Assembly: GCA_008729055.1 (NCBI GenBank)
Contig: SDUX01000007.1
Location: 4,757,409-4,821,408, forward strand
Direction: 5' to 3'
DNA from: Pyropia haitanensis
Lineage: Eukaryota > Rhodophyta > Bangiophyceae > Bangiales > Bangiaceae
DNA length: 64,000 bases
Made by a program: the position numbers and the translations under genes
Shown: positions 1-10,192 of the stretch, piece by piece
How the letters are laid out: each line of letters starts with the position of its first letter
Position numbering within the stretch: the first letter of the stretch is position 1
Notes under the pieces: model-generated
What the model was told of the DNA's origin: nothing
The model's input: only the letters and a program-made list of their open reading frames with translations
The model's database searches: none

Positions 1-3000
1 GACCGCGACGAAGCGGACCGCACGAGGCGACCAACCGAGTCCGCTTCAGAAGGTGTTCGGGAGCTGACGCTTCCCCCGCCGCCACCACCACCACTACCGC
101 CACCGCCAGAAGTAGCCACGGGTGCAACAGCGGGAATGAGCACAGGCGGGATGGTGGTCACGGCACTGTCAAAGTCATCCAGCGCACTGGACGACCCCTC
201 CAGCCGCACCTTGAGACTCAGCTCTGACAACGGCACAAGCGTATCCGCCGTTGGAAAACGGCCAGTGACAGCCCGCAGGAACAAACACCGGCTCTCTGCA
301 GCACAAACCGACCACGCGACGGGTGGCCGCGCAACAGGCTCATCAGAGGAGCTCGGGCGGCTGCTCTCTGGTCGGGGTGCCGCAGCCGCCGCCACCGCCG
401 CTGCTGTCGCCGCGGGAACGGGTGGCATCAAGTACACCACTGGCAACGCGAGCGTCATGGACGAGTCGACCGGTGACCGCGGCAAATCGGCGATGCGCAA
501 ATCCCCACGGTCAGCAAACACGCGTACCCGCACAATCAAAACCTGCGACGGAGCGGAGACGTTGAGCAATGTCACGTGCTGCTCAATGAGTCCAAACTGG
601 GTGCACGCCAGTGTGAAGGACACCTTGCACGACGCGCCGGCCGCGAGGGACACGTCACTGACCGACAACCGCACTGCCTTCGAAGATGGTACGGCGCGGA
701 AGCGACCCGAGAGGCCAGTGGACCGGTTGGTGACGTCAAAGTCGCCACGCAGCACGGCACCGCTGCTACTGATGACGCCCAGGTCCACGAGTGTGGTCGA
801 CACGGCTAGCACACAGGCACCCACCACGGCCGAAAAGCGCACGGTGCTCTCACCAACAAACACCTGTGCGGGGGCACCATCGATGGCCGCAGGGGTGCCG
901 GGGCCACCCTTGGCCGTGCCAGCTGGGGCGCCGGGGCCGCCCTTGGCCGCGCTGGCCGGGGCGCCGGGGCCACCCTTGGTCACGCTAGCCGGAGTGCCGG
1001 GGCCACCCTTGACAACGCTGGCCGGAAGGACGGCGCCACCTTTCGCCGCCACAGCTGCAGAGACACCTGCGCCACCTTTCCCCGCCGCCACAGTTGGCAG
1101 AGCAGGGGCTGCGGGGGGCGGTAGGGCAGCAGAGGAGCCGTCGCCAGATCCACGCGCACCCACTGTTTGCTGCTGCTGCCGGTACACGTTGAGCTGGAGC
1201 CCCCCCACAAGCGGACGTGTGGCACCGCTGCGAAGCTCAGCCTCGGGCAGCCGCGGCGCGACGCAGATGGTCAGGCGCACCCGCTGACGAGGGGGCAGCA
1301 CCACCGCGTCCGCCACAACTGCGGTGGCCGGTGGGTCATGCTCAGCGACCACCCCCTCGAACACGTACACCTGGGACACCAGGTTTGAACGCGCGCGCAG
1401 AACGAGCCGCACGTCGGACCGAGACTCCACTTCCACAACTCGCCGGATGGCGAATCGCACGCCGGCGTCGACATAGCCGACACCGAGGTCCAAAGATGCC
1501 CCCTCCTTGAGCCCCACCACAGAGACGAGTGGCTGCTCCGACTGGACAGCCTTGACTGCTACCTGCAACGTGGAGGTGGGCGGGAAATCCGATACCTGGC
1601 TGGCCAAACGTGAATCGAATGAACCCAGTGAGGGCCGCGAGCCGGCCTTGTTGCCAGCCGACGGGTCGCAGCATACAACAAAACACCGGTGGTGCAGCCC
1701 CGGGGCCAGAGCACAAATGGAAAGCTGGATGGTCGTCGAGCTGCGTGGGGCGACGAGTGAGCTCCACGGCGAGACAATAGCCTCGAGTAGCCGCCGGGCC
1801 GTCCACGATAACGATACAGCGCGCGACGCCTGACTGCCGCGAGGGCCATCCCCAGACGCCGTCGCCGAATCTCCCGACGAGCGGCTGCTCTGGTGACGCA
1901 GGAACGGGCCCTCCTCCTCGGCCGACTGCACCGCCGTCGAGTCATCGACGCCAGACCCGCCGCCTCCAGACCCACCGCTTCCAGCCTGACCGCTTCCACT
2001 CAGCACACACGAGCCGTCGGCAGAGATGACCACAAACTTGATCCACCTGTCTGACGTGTTAGACACGACCACCGCCTGTCGCACAAGCGCGCCCACCACC
2101 AGTTCGTTAAAACCCACCTCCGAGGGCGAGATGTGCAGGTCGTCGCTGGGCCAGGGCAAAGCGGCGACTAACACGTCTGTGTTGTCACCAGACGGCAATG
2201 TACGGGCGGTCTCGGCTGCGTCCCCAAACCCGGACGACACTGCTGCAAACGCTGATGCCAACGCAGCCGCGGTCTTGCGTCCAAGGTCGGCAGCGCGCTC
2301 AGCAATGCGACCACTGTCTGGCTTGGAGGACCCGTCCTTCGCCTTGGCAACCGCGCTTACGTCTGCTGGCTCCGCCGCAATAGTTGGGTGCGTATCTGCG
2401 GGTGCCGGGGCAACCAGGAAGGAGCACACTACCGTCTTGGTTTCGTCCTGGTTCTTGATCTCATACACTGAAATCGTGAAGAGCCCTCGCAGCAGGTCCG
2501 AGCTGCCCTGCATGGACCGGGAGGCATTGCTGCCACGAGCCACGCTCTTACGTACGAGAATAGAGGCGGACACAGTCTGTGTCCGCCCGGGGCGCAGGGA
2601 GAGCACAATGCTGTTCTCTGCCACCTTGACCTTGGGCTCCGCCACCGGTGCGGTGGGAGGAAGATCGGCACTTGCCACGGGCGCGCCAGACGAGCTGCTG
2701 GGTCCCCCGCTGGCAGCGGCCAAACCACCACCACTACCGCCACCCAGAGCACCACCGCCGTCGGTCGCATCTGGGCCGGTCCCGTCCGCACCAGCAGCAG
2801 CATCCAAAGCGCCCGACTGCTTCTCAGAGACCTTTGGCGAGTCCAACACCTTCCGGGTGCTCTGAGAAGCCCGGAGAGCCTTGATGCGCTCCTGCAGCTT
2901 GACGGCCTTTGCGTCCTTGCCCTTGCGCTTGTAAATCTTGAGCTTTTGTTCCATGGTGTCCAGGTCGCCCACGAGGTCCAGGTCACCGTCATCTTGCCCG

Positions 3001-6000
3001 TGAGACTGAGACTGGGACAGCAGGTTGCCATTCCCACCGCCGTGACTGCCCGAGCTGTGGCCAGGCCCTGAGCCGGAGCCGCCACGAGGGCCGGGCCCAC
3101 CATCACCGCCGCCGCCACCGCCACCGCCGCCGCCGCAGCCTCCTTCCCCCCCTGCGTCACCCACTGCTCGCAACAGCACCACAGCGTCCAGGGTCGCCTT
3201 GAGGCCGTCCTCTACAGCCGCGACGGCAGTGAACCGGCGCGCCTTCTCCGAGTCGTTTGAGATGCGCAGCTGGAAACGGCCAGGTGACTCGACGCCCACC
3301 GACGCCACTCCCAAATTCGTGGCCGACGGCGTGTAGGCCACGCGGAACTTGGGTCGACGGTGCACAACCGCCTTGATGCTGACCTCCGTGTTGGCCGTTG
3401 CGTCCTGCAAGTTCTCAATGCGAATGCGCTCCCGAAAGACGCCCGCAAGCGACGGCGCAAACACAAACGGTATCTCCTTGGAGAGGTACGGTCGCACCAC
3501 GCCCAGGCGGCCGCCGCCAAAGTCAAGGCGTACGTCCCCCGATGCAACCGAGCCTGACTTGCGGATAGCGTAGACAAGCGGCGCTTCCGACTTGTTGAAC
3601 AGCACCAGCATCTTGGCTCGGCGCTCGCCCACCCACAGCGGCCCAAAGTTAAGAAACTGTTGGGCCACCTCCATCTCAGATCGACACACGCGGATCGTGA
3701 GAGCAACCGCGCGGGGGGGACGGAGAGCTCGGTCTCGTTGGCGTCGGTTGCAGCAACGGGGTCGGGAACAGATTCGCGCTCTTGGTAGGCCGCCAGTTTT
3801 CCACGGTCAAACTCGAGGAGCGAAACCAAGAGTCGCGTCTCGCAGGCGCGCACCTTGGACCGCAGCGTCCGCCCGATGCCCGCAGACGTGGGTGCAAAAG
3901 CAGCAACGACAAAGCCTTCGGAACCGCCCGGCAAGGCGAGACGGCTCGATTGCACCAGCAGACCGTCGCGAACGGCAACAGCGAGCTCCTGGGCGGGCCG
4001 CAGCTGCGCCTCAACGTAAGCCGTCTCGGCGGCAGTATCCAAGAAAAAGGTGGGCATCGCAGCCTCAGGGGGCGTCAGGATCTTTTCCAGCTTGCGCAGC
4101 CGCTCGTCAACGTCCGCTTGGCTAGCCTTGGCGGGGAGCTGGCCACCAAGCGGCGGACGCGCGTCGGGCCGTGGGGACGACGCACGGTGACGGTGCATGC
4201 CGCCACTGGCCTCGCCCGCCGCTGACGCTTCTTGTTCCCAGTCCATTAACGGACTCGACGCCGTTGGCAGCGACATGGTGCTCGTGGCTGAGGGGTCCTC
4301 TGACGGTGCCACACGCGTGGCCGGGTGGGAAGGGATGATCGAGGCCGAGGTCACGGCAGACGACGTCGAAGACGGACGAATGGCGACGTTCTCAAACAAC
4401 TTGCGTTCCAGCAGCGCTTTGATGGTGAGCGATGTGTCACCGTTGTTCGGCGTGTCGTCAAGCGCTGACTTGCCAGTGTGCATATCTGCACGCAAGTCCG
4501 ACGACATGCTGGTGCTGGTGCGCATACCACCGCCAAGCCCACCGCCTTCGCGGGTGTTCCGACGCGGCAGCGACGCGTGAGAGCTCATCCGCGCCAATGA
4601 CAGCGCATCGCCCGGAGGGGTGGATGACCGACCAGAGTGTGCCAAGCTAGCACCGGCCGGCAGAGAGGGCTCGCTGGGGAGCTTGAGAAAAGCATCCTCC
4701 GCAACACGAGGAAGGCAGTCAATGCCGCGACGGCCGCGCGAACCGCCTGATCTCCCCGTGCCGGGGACGGCGCCTGCAGTATCAGTGCCAGACACCAGAC
4801 CTGCAGCGGCGTCAAGGGTCGGCGTCACCGCCGACACGTCAGCAATCGCCTTGGGAACGTAGAACGCCACATCGCACCCCGCATCAAGCAGCAGACGCAG
4901 CAAAGAATTGGTGATGTTCTTGATACGAAACACGCGGATGGACGCCTGGTGCTCGACAGTTGTCCCAAAGTCGATCTCGTTGGTTACTTTGGGAGCCAGC
5001 ACCTTGTAGAAGAGCGCGTGCAGCGTCACGCGATTGCGGTCAATGACGTTTGCCCGGAGGGTGACGATGTTGTCATTTGCTGGGTTGCACAGATTCACCA
5101 CGGTCACCTGCTTGCGGTACTCGGGGTTGATGTTTCGAGCGGTGAACTCCAACTTGAGGTCAAACGACTCGCGAGGGGGGATGACAAGGTCGTGCGTCGA
5201 AGCAACAACGCACTGAGAGGAGTAGCGCACGGCCAGTCGAGCGGGCATGTCTGACCCGTTGAGCAAGTGCACAACCGTTGAGTAGACCGTCGGGATGGAG
5301 CAGTCGCCCAGGTGCACGTGAAGGGGCTCCACGAGTACAATAGACTGGCACACGCGCGCCCGGGCAACAACCGCCTTCACGCCATGCGCCTTGGACCGGA
5401 AGAGAAGATGGAAGCATGTGGGAAGCAGGGAGCCCTCGCCTACGGACAATGAGCCGTCCGTATCGTCGCGTCCCACCCCCGAGCCACCGTCCGACTTGCC
5501 CTCGCTGTCTCCGGCGGCTTCGTCGCCGCTCGGCGCGCTGCTGGCGCTGGCGTCACCCCCCATCATGGTGCTGGCGTCGCCGCCTCCCAAAGGAGCCCCA
5601 TCCAGTGACGTTCCCCCCCCCCCAGCTGACCCCGCCGGCAAACCCCGCTGCCGGCTGGTCGCTGGCGTAATCCACACGTGCAGAAAGCGACGCTGCCCTG
5701 GGTTGAGGGAAACCTCCTCCACGCAGTTCTTCCGCTCCCCGCCGCTCGCGCGAACAATCGGGGCGGTGGCAGCGTCAATGGCAGTGAGGTTGAGATCCCC
5801 GGCACCACCAGTCGTGTCAGCCGCGGCATCGCGGAGAGAAGACTGCGGCTTGGGCAGGGACAGCGGGGGGACCGCCAGAGGAGGCTTGAGGCCCGCCGTC
5901 GGCGCCGTACGGGGTTCGGCGCCAGGAAGAGGCAACCTCGTTGACGTGCTCTCGGTGGGTGTCTTTGCCCGGCCCGCCGCAGACGACCCCGCTCCCGCAC

Positions 6001-7127
6001 CCAGCTCCGCCGCACGGGCCACCACGTTGGCCACGTTGGCGTGTAGAGTCATCGGGGAAAGCAAAGCGGGGAGCGCAGAGCCCTCGGCTGGAAGCGCGGC
6101 AGGCGCCGGGCTGACCCGCCCGGTCGGCGCCATACTGGATAGCCGCAGATGTGATGGTGTCCTCGTCAGGAAGGGGCTGTGGAAGCGGTCATGTGGCGCG
6201 TTGGACGCGTCGCCATGCCCTGTTCCCCCATCGCTGTCCGCATCACTGCCCGACGCCGAGTCCCCAGCGTCCGAGCCATGCGAAGCGGCAGTGGGCTCTG
6301 CGCTCCAATCAGACACCAGCTCGAATGCCACCTGGCCCGGCTTATCCGAGGACAGCTGCACATCCACCCGCTCCTGTGATAGGTTGCGGACCGAGACACG
6401 GCGGCAGACAGCAACAGATGCATAACAGTCCCCAAAGTCCACCTCTGCGCCGCAAGACAACTCAAGGCCTTCAGCAGGCAGCTCAGGTACAACAGGTTCC
6501 GAAGCGAGCCTGAATACAAGAACCACACCAGAGTAAACAGAAGAGGGAAAAAGAGCCAGAAAAAAGAAAAAAACAACATCGAGGAGGAGCACAGCACAAT
6601 CACCACGTCAGTCACACAAAACGTGGTCCATTGCAACCGCGTGGCTCATCAAGCAACCGCCTGAGACGTACCCTTCCAGACGCTCTGTCGGAAGTACCCG
6701 TAACGTACCTGCTTCCCGCCATATGCTTCACACCAACACAGACGGCTGCACAGCCGCTTTTTTTCTTGCTGTCCCCGGGCAAACGACGAGAGCCGAAAAA
6801 GACTGCTGCACCGCCAAGCACAGCCACCAATGCAACAAGCAGGGCTCCGCCAACAAGGGGGTCACCCAGAGAAGAATGAACACTTGCACAGCCCCACGCC
6901 CATCATCAGAACCGGCCTGCCAAACGCACCTTGTCCCTCCCCAGACCTGGACCCGAAATCGCGGTGGCCAGGGCACACCGCCGACGTGTCCCAAAAGGAC
7001 GCAGCAAGCTGCACCAATCCAGTCCAAAGACAGACAAACGAGCTTTTGCCCAAATGACGACGGCCCTCGTCACGACGTACCTGACCTCGGCGCCGGCGCC
7101 AGGGACAGAGGCCGCCGCCACGGCCAT
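1..7127 (-). CDS. Giant ASH/MSP-type (Hydin-like) beta-sandwich protein, 3' end beyond window
   Basis: Reads continuously leftwards off the window. Proposed model: exon 1 at 7127-7081 (ATG, 15 codons plus 2 nt), donor GTACGT at 7080, acceptor TTCAG at 6510, then a long exon from 6509. The phases agree (AG|G, Arg). A further small exon around 6700-6830 cannot be excluded. About 2,185 codons are visible. Several segments look like immunoglobulin-like ASH/MSP domains: about residues 50-110 (VSVRNLSQERVDVQL), 385-565 (VVHLLNGSDMPARLAVRY; VVNLCNPANDNIVTLRANV), 955-1100 and 1475-1510 (VVVSNTSDRWIKFVV), separated by Ser/Gly/Pro-rich linkers. A charged, probably coiled segment (EQKLKIYKRKGKDAKAVKL) lies near residue 1200. 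Four 11-residue KGGPGTPAS-type repeats lie at about 890-1020. The frame changes once, at a 7-G run (3713-3719), probably a run-length error. Family members are often ciliary or centrosomal scaffolds, but no exact orthologue is named here. Confidence 0.7.
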
Positions 7128-7397
7128 GCGTGGCCGAACGGGGGCAAGCGGGGTACGCAGCGTGGCACGTCGCCAGTGTGTTCAAACCTCGGGGACCTGC
7201 GGAGGCACCGCGATACCATCCGGAGCAACTACCAATCGTCCACAATTCCAACACTCGGCAATGCACTACTCAATGTACAATTCCGTCGTCGTCCGTCGAT
7301 GCACACCAATGCACGCACTGACCGGACTTGGCGCGCTCACTCCGGCTCACTCCATCCAGTCGGACGGCGAACGTTGCGTCACTGAACTCTGGGGGTC

Positions 7398-7452
7398 GTT
7401 TGATCACATGTGTTCCGATCCCCCCCCGGAATACTGCGGGGGGTTTGATCAC
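7398..7452. promoter_or_regulatory. Paired GTTTGATCAC elements upstream of the giant gene
   Basis: The 10-mer GTTTGATCAC occurs at 7398-7407 and again at 7443-7452, 45 bp apart. Each contains the palindrome TGATCA. They lie about 270-325 bp upstream of the proposed start at 7127, in a gene-free stretch. Position and repetition suggest a binding site; function is inferred only. Confidence 0.25.
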
Positions 7453-8173
7453 TTCGGGTAACGCACACCCCCACCCCATCCCCGTCCCCCACCCCCCCCC
7501 TTCCCTCACATCCCCCCTCCTCCCCCCGGGCCGCCGCCGCCCGCCGCTGCCCGCCCGGCGGACCCGGCACGTTCTTGCGCTGCGCCCATGGGGTCCACGC
7601 TGCCTCCTCCCGGTCGTTGTCCTCCCCGTCCGCCCCCGCGCCGACCGACCGGCTGTTCCTGAACGGGGGCCTCCCCGACCTCGTCTCCCTCGGCCAACGT
7701 CGACGCCCGCGGCGGCGGCCAGTCGCCGTCGGCCCACGGCCGTCGCTGCGGCGTCGTCTCGCTGCGTCGACACGCATGGTGCCGCGCGGGTGCTTCACAC
7801 GCGACGCGAGCAGGGTGGCGCCGCCGTCATTGGCGGCGGGCGCCACCGCGCCGCCGACGTGGCGGGGCGCGCCACTGCCAGCACGCGCCGGCCGCCGCGC
7901 ACGGGGGCACCCTTACGAAGCGGGTCCCGCCGCGCCGCGCGGGTCGCGCCGGTTGCCACCGCCGGCCGCAGCGTTTTGTACCGGTGGGTCCCGGGGACAG
8001 ACGCGCTCGCCGCTCATCGCGGGGACATAACAAAAGACAACAGGAGAATGGGGTGTGCGAGTGGAGGATGGAAAGGACTGGGGGTAGGTGGCAGCGGCGC
8101 CCACGCAGAGCGTCGGCATTGCCTCCCCCCCCGCCCAACGCGCCTGCCCCCCCCCCCGGTGATGTTGCGGACC
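7453..8173. other. C-rich intergenic stretch
   Basis: No gene is recognised. The stretch is C-rich with many C runs of 6-14 bases. The long open frames here are low-complexity Pro/Arg translations of GC-rich DNA and resemble nothing known. Confidence 0.6.
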
Positions 8174-8466
8174 TCACGCGCCGCCGCCCGTCGCAGCGCG
8201 CACCTCGGCAACGCACGCGGCGTGGTCCACCCCCGCGCCCGACACGACGACCCCACCCCCCGCCACGCGGACCCCCCCCCCCTCCCCCCTCGTCAGCCAC
8301 CGCCCACCCCCCCCCCCCCCCCCACCCCCCCAGCGTCGTCACGCGGCCGCCCACTGCCTCGACCAGCCCCACCCCCGCCGCGTGGTCCCACGCCACGACG
8401 GCGCCACCGCCGGCAGCCGCCCCAACGACGCCTGCCGCGACCGCCGCGTACTTGAGGCTCCCGCAG
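8174..8466 (-). pseudogene. Orphan C-terminal fragment of a 3'(2'),5'-bisphosphate nucleotidase (SAL1/HAL2, IMPase fold)
   Basis: On the minus strand, translation gives GSLKYAAVAAG, then AWDHAAGVGLVEAVGGRVTTLGG in two overlapping parts (WDHAAG at about 8390-8373), and, after G runs that shift the frame, GGGVVVSGAGVDHAACVAEV and a stop at 8174. This order (S-x-KY, WDHAAG...EA-GG-x-VT, then a G-x-VV-x-S/N segment) matches the C-terminal third of SAL1/HAL2 enzymes, which hydrolyse 3'-phosphoadenosine 5'-phosphate to AMP. The N-terminal two thirds, including the metal-binding DPxDGT motif, are not visible upstream, where another gene ends at 8567, only 100 bp away. It is therefore read as a truncated remnant. 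An alternative is a distal exon of a gene spanning the neighbour, for which no other exon was found. Confidence 0.55.
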
Positions 8467-8566
8467 CAGAGGAGGGCGGGGGGGGAAGGGCGCCGCGGGA
8501 GCATGACTGGCCAACAACACTCCGAGACGCCGTCCCTCGCCTGCCCCCCCCGCCCTCCATTCAACC

Positions 8567-9316
8567 TCACTCCACGGTCAGCACATGGTTGCTGTTGTTA
8601 TCCGAGTCCACCACCACGTCTGACCCCTTGCCGAGCACGTACTCCCCATTGACAATGTACTTCCACGTGTAGGTGCCTGGCAAGAGCGCCACCTCCCCGC
8701 CGTCCCCGGTGCAATCCACCTCTTCAGTCCAGCCGTCCCAGCTGCCCTTGACCACCACCGACGAGGAGGTGGGGGATGTCCACCGAAAGCGGACCATTCG
8801 CCGCCCATCGGCAGCCACCGCCGACGCCACCGTTGTCGGCTGCGGTGCCGACGCCGCAGCCGCCGGCTGTACCGACGACGCAACCGCCTCGCTGGGCGCC
8901 ACTGTGACTGGCACGGCCACCGCCGTCGCGACGGGCACGACTGGCTTCTCGGCCACCGCCGCGGGTGCCGCGGTACCAGCGGCGGCACCGTCGCTGCCGT
9001 CCACCACCGCCGCGGCGGCGATCGGCTGCGGCACCGCCGCGCCCGCACCGACGGGAGCGGCGGCCTTGCCGCCCGCGGTCACCGCCTGGGCGCCCTCTGG
9101 TAGCGGCGGCGGGTGCGCGGCGGGCAGTGTGCCGCCCGGCGGCAGGTGCGCCGGCGCGGGTGGGTTGGTGTGCTCCGCCGCGGGCGCCGGCGGGTGAGGC
9201 GCGAGCGACGTCTGGGAGGAGGGAGTGGTGGCGCCAACCTTGTCGGCAATACCGGTGGCGACCGCCGCGATTTTGTCCACGACGCCGACCGTCGCCGAGT
9301 GGATGGCCTCCGCCAT
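8567..9316 (-). CDS. CBM48/AMPK-beta-type glycogen-binding domain protein
   Basis: 249 residues, from ATG at 9316 (MAEAIHSATVGVVDK). The in-frame extension upstream is CT-rich and looks like 5' UTR. The N-terminal third is an amphipathic Ala/Val segment. The middle is Ala/Pro/Val-rich linker. The last ~80 residues form a carbohydrate-binding module: VRFRWTSPTSSSVVVKGSWDGW, split here as strands VRFRW, VVVKGSWDGW, LPGTYTWKYIVNGEYVLGKG and a terminal NNSNHVLTVE. GSWDGW and the Trp in YTWKY are the aromatic sugar-binding positions of the AMPK glycogen-binding fold. No catalytic domain is attached, so it is probably a targeting or regulatory protein at cytosolic floridean starch granules (inference). 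It is the immediate upstream neighbour of the nucleotidase remnant. Confidence 0.75.
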   Translation of the reverse strand: MAEAIHSATVGVVDKIAAVATGIADKVGATTPSSQTSLAPHPPAPAAEHTNPPAPAHLPPGGTLPAAHPPPLPEGAQAVTAGGKAAAPVGAGAAVPQPIAAAAVVDGSDGAAAGTAAPAAVAEKPVVPVATAVAVPVTVAPSEAVASSVQPAAAASAPQPTTVASAVAADGRRMVRFRWTSPTSSSVVVKGSWDGWTEEVDCTGDGGEVALLPGTYTWKYIVNGEYVLGKGSDVVVDSDNNSNHVLTVE

Positions 9317-10192
9317 GGTGGGATGTGGGATGGGGCGGAAAGAGTGGGCAGGGGGGGTGAGCACCGCAGAGAGATGGGCAGAGAGGGGAAGCGGAAATGG
9401 CAAAGGGAGGGAGGGGAAGGAGAGCCAGCGGGAAGAGAACGGAACAAGTGTGCGTGGCACAGCGGCTCAGCGGGTCGAGAAGTAAAAGCACGAGTGCCCA
9501 CGTTGATGTGCGGGCAATACAGCAGCGCCGTTCAAAATGACCAAGGTCAGTGGCCACCCACTGCGCCCCCCATTGCACACATGGCGCGGGTGCGCCGCCC
9601 GTCGGGGCAGCCGCGGCTCGCCTCAACCGACACCGTGTGTGGCCAAGACGCGGCGTCTTGTGTGCATCCGCGAACTGCGCGTGGAAGAAGTGGCATGCAA
9701 GCACACACAATGATGCATGCCGCGGACTCACTTGCACTCGGAGAGAAAAACAAGAAGCGCGCCGGAATTCACGTTGATCCCCCCCCACGTCGATCCTTTC
9801 CGAAAACATTTTCATCCTCGCCTTGTATCGGCGCCGACGCGGCCGGCATGGGACCGCCGCGGAGCAGGCCCGTCCGCCAAGTCAGACCGCGCTGCCGCAG
9901 GTCGACGGATAGCATCCACAGGCAGCAGACACTTGAAGCGCAGGGGGCGTCAGGGAGCCTTGTTGCCCTTGCTTTTCGAGCGGCTCGTGTGTATTGTGCG
10001 CCTTCTGTGCTCTTGATTCCCGGACGTGGTGAGGCGGCAAAGCGGACCGTGGTACCTCCTGTCGGACCCGTCCCTCAACCACCTTGACCCCGAGCAGAAG
10101 CCCGAGGTCTACCATGGACACAAAAACCCTTGCAGCATCTGCTTGCTGGGGAGGACGCCCCGTGATGAAGAGCAGAGCAAACGGCGGGCGGT
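9317..10192. other. Intergenic, no gene recognised
   Basis: Holds the probable 5' leader and promoter of the glycogen-binding gene (GA/CT-rich, 9317-9480), a mixed-composition stretch at 9480-9850 and the 3' flank of the dehydrogenase. No conserved coding or RNA structure was seen. Confidence 0.5.

Noticed and set aside
136..1287. 383-codon plus-strand frame at the left edge
   Set aside because: Antisense shadow of the giant ASH-type gene, whose minus-strand translation has beta-sandwich sense throughout.
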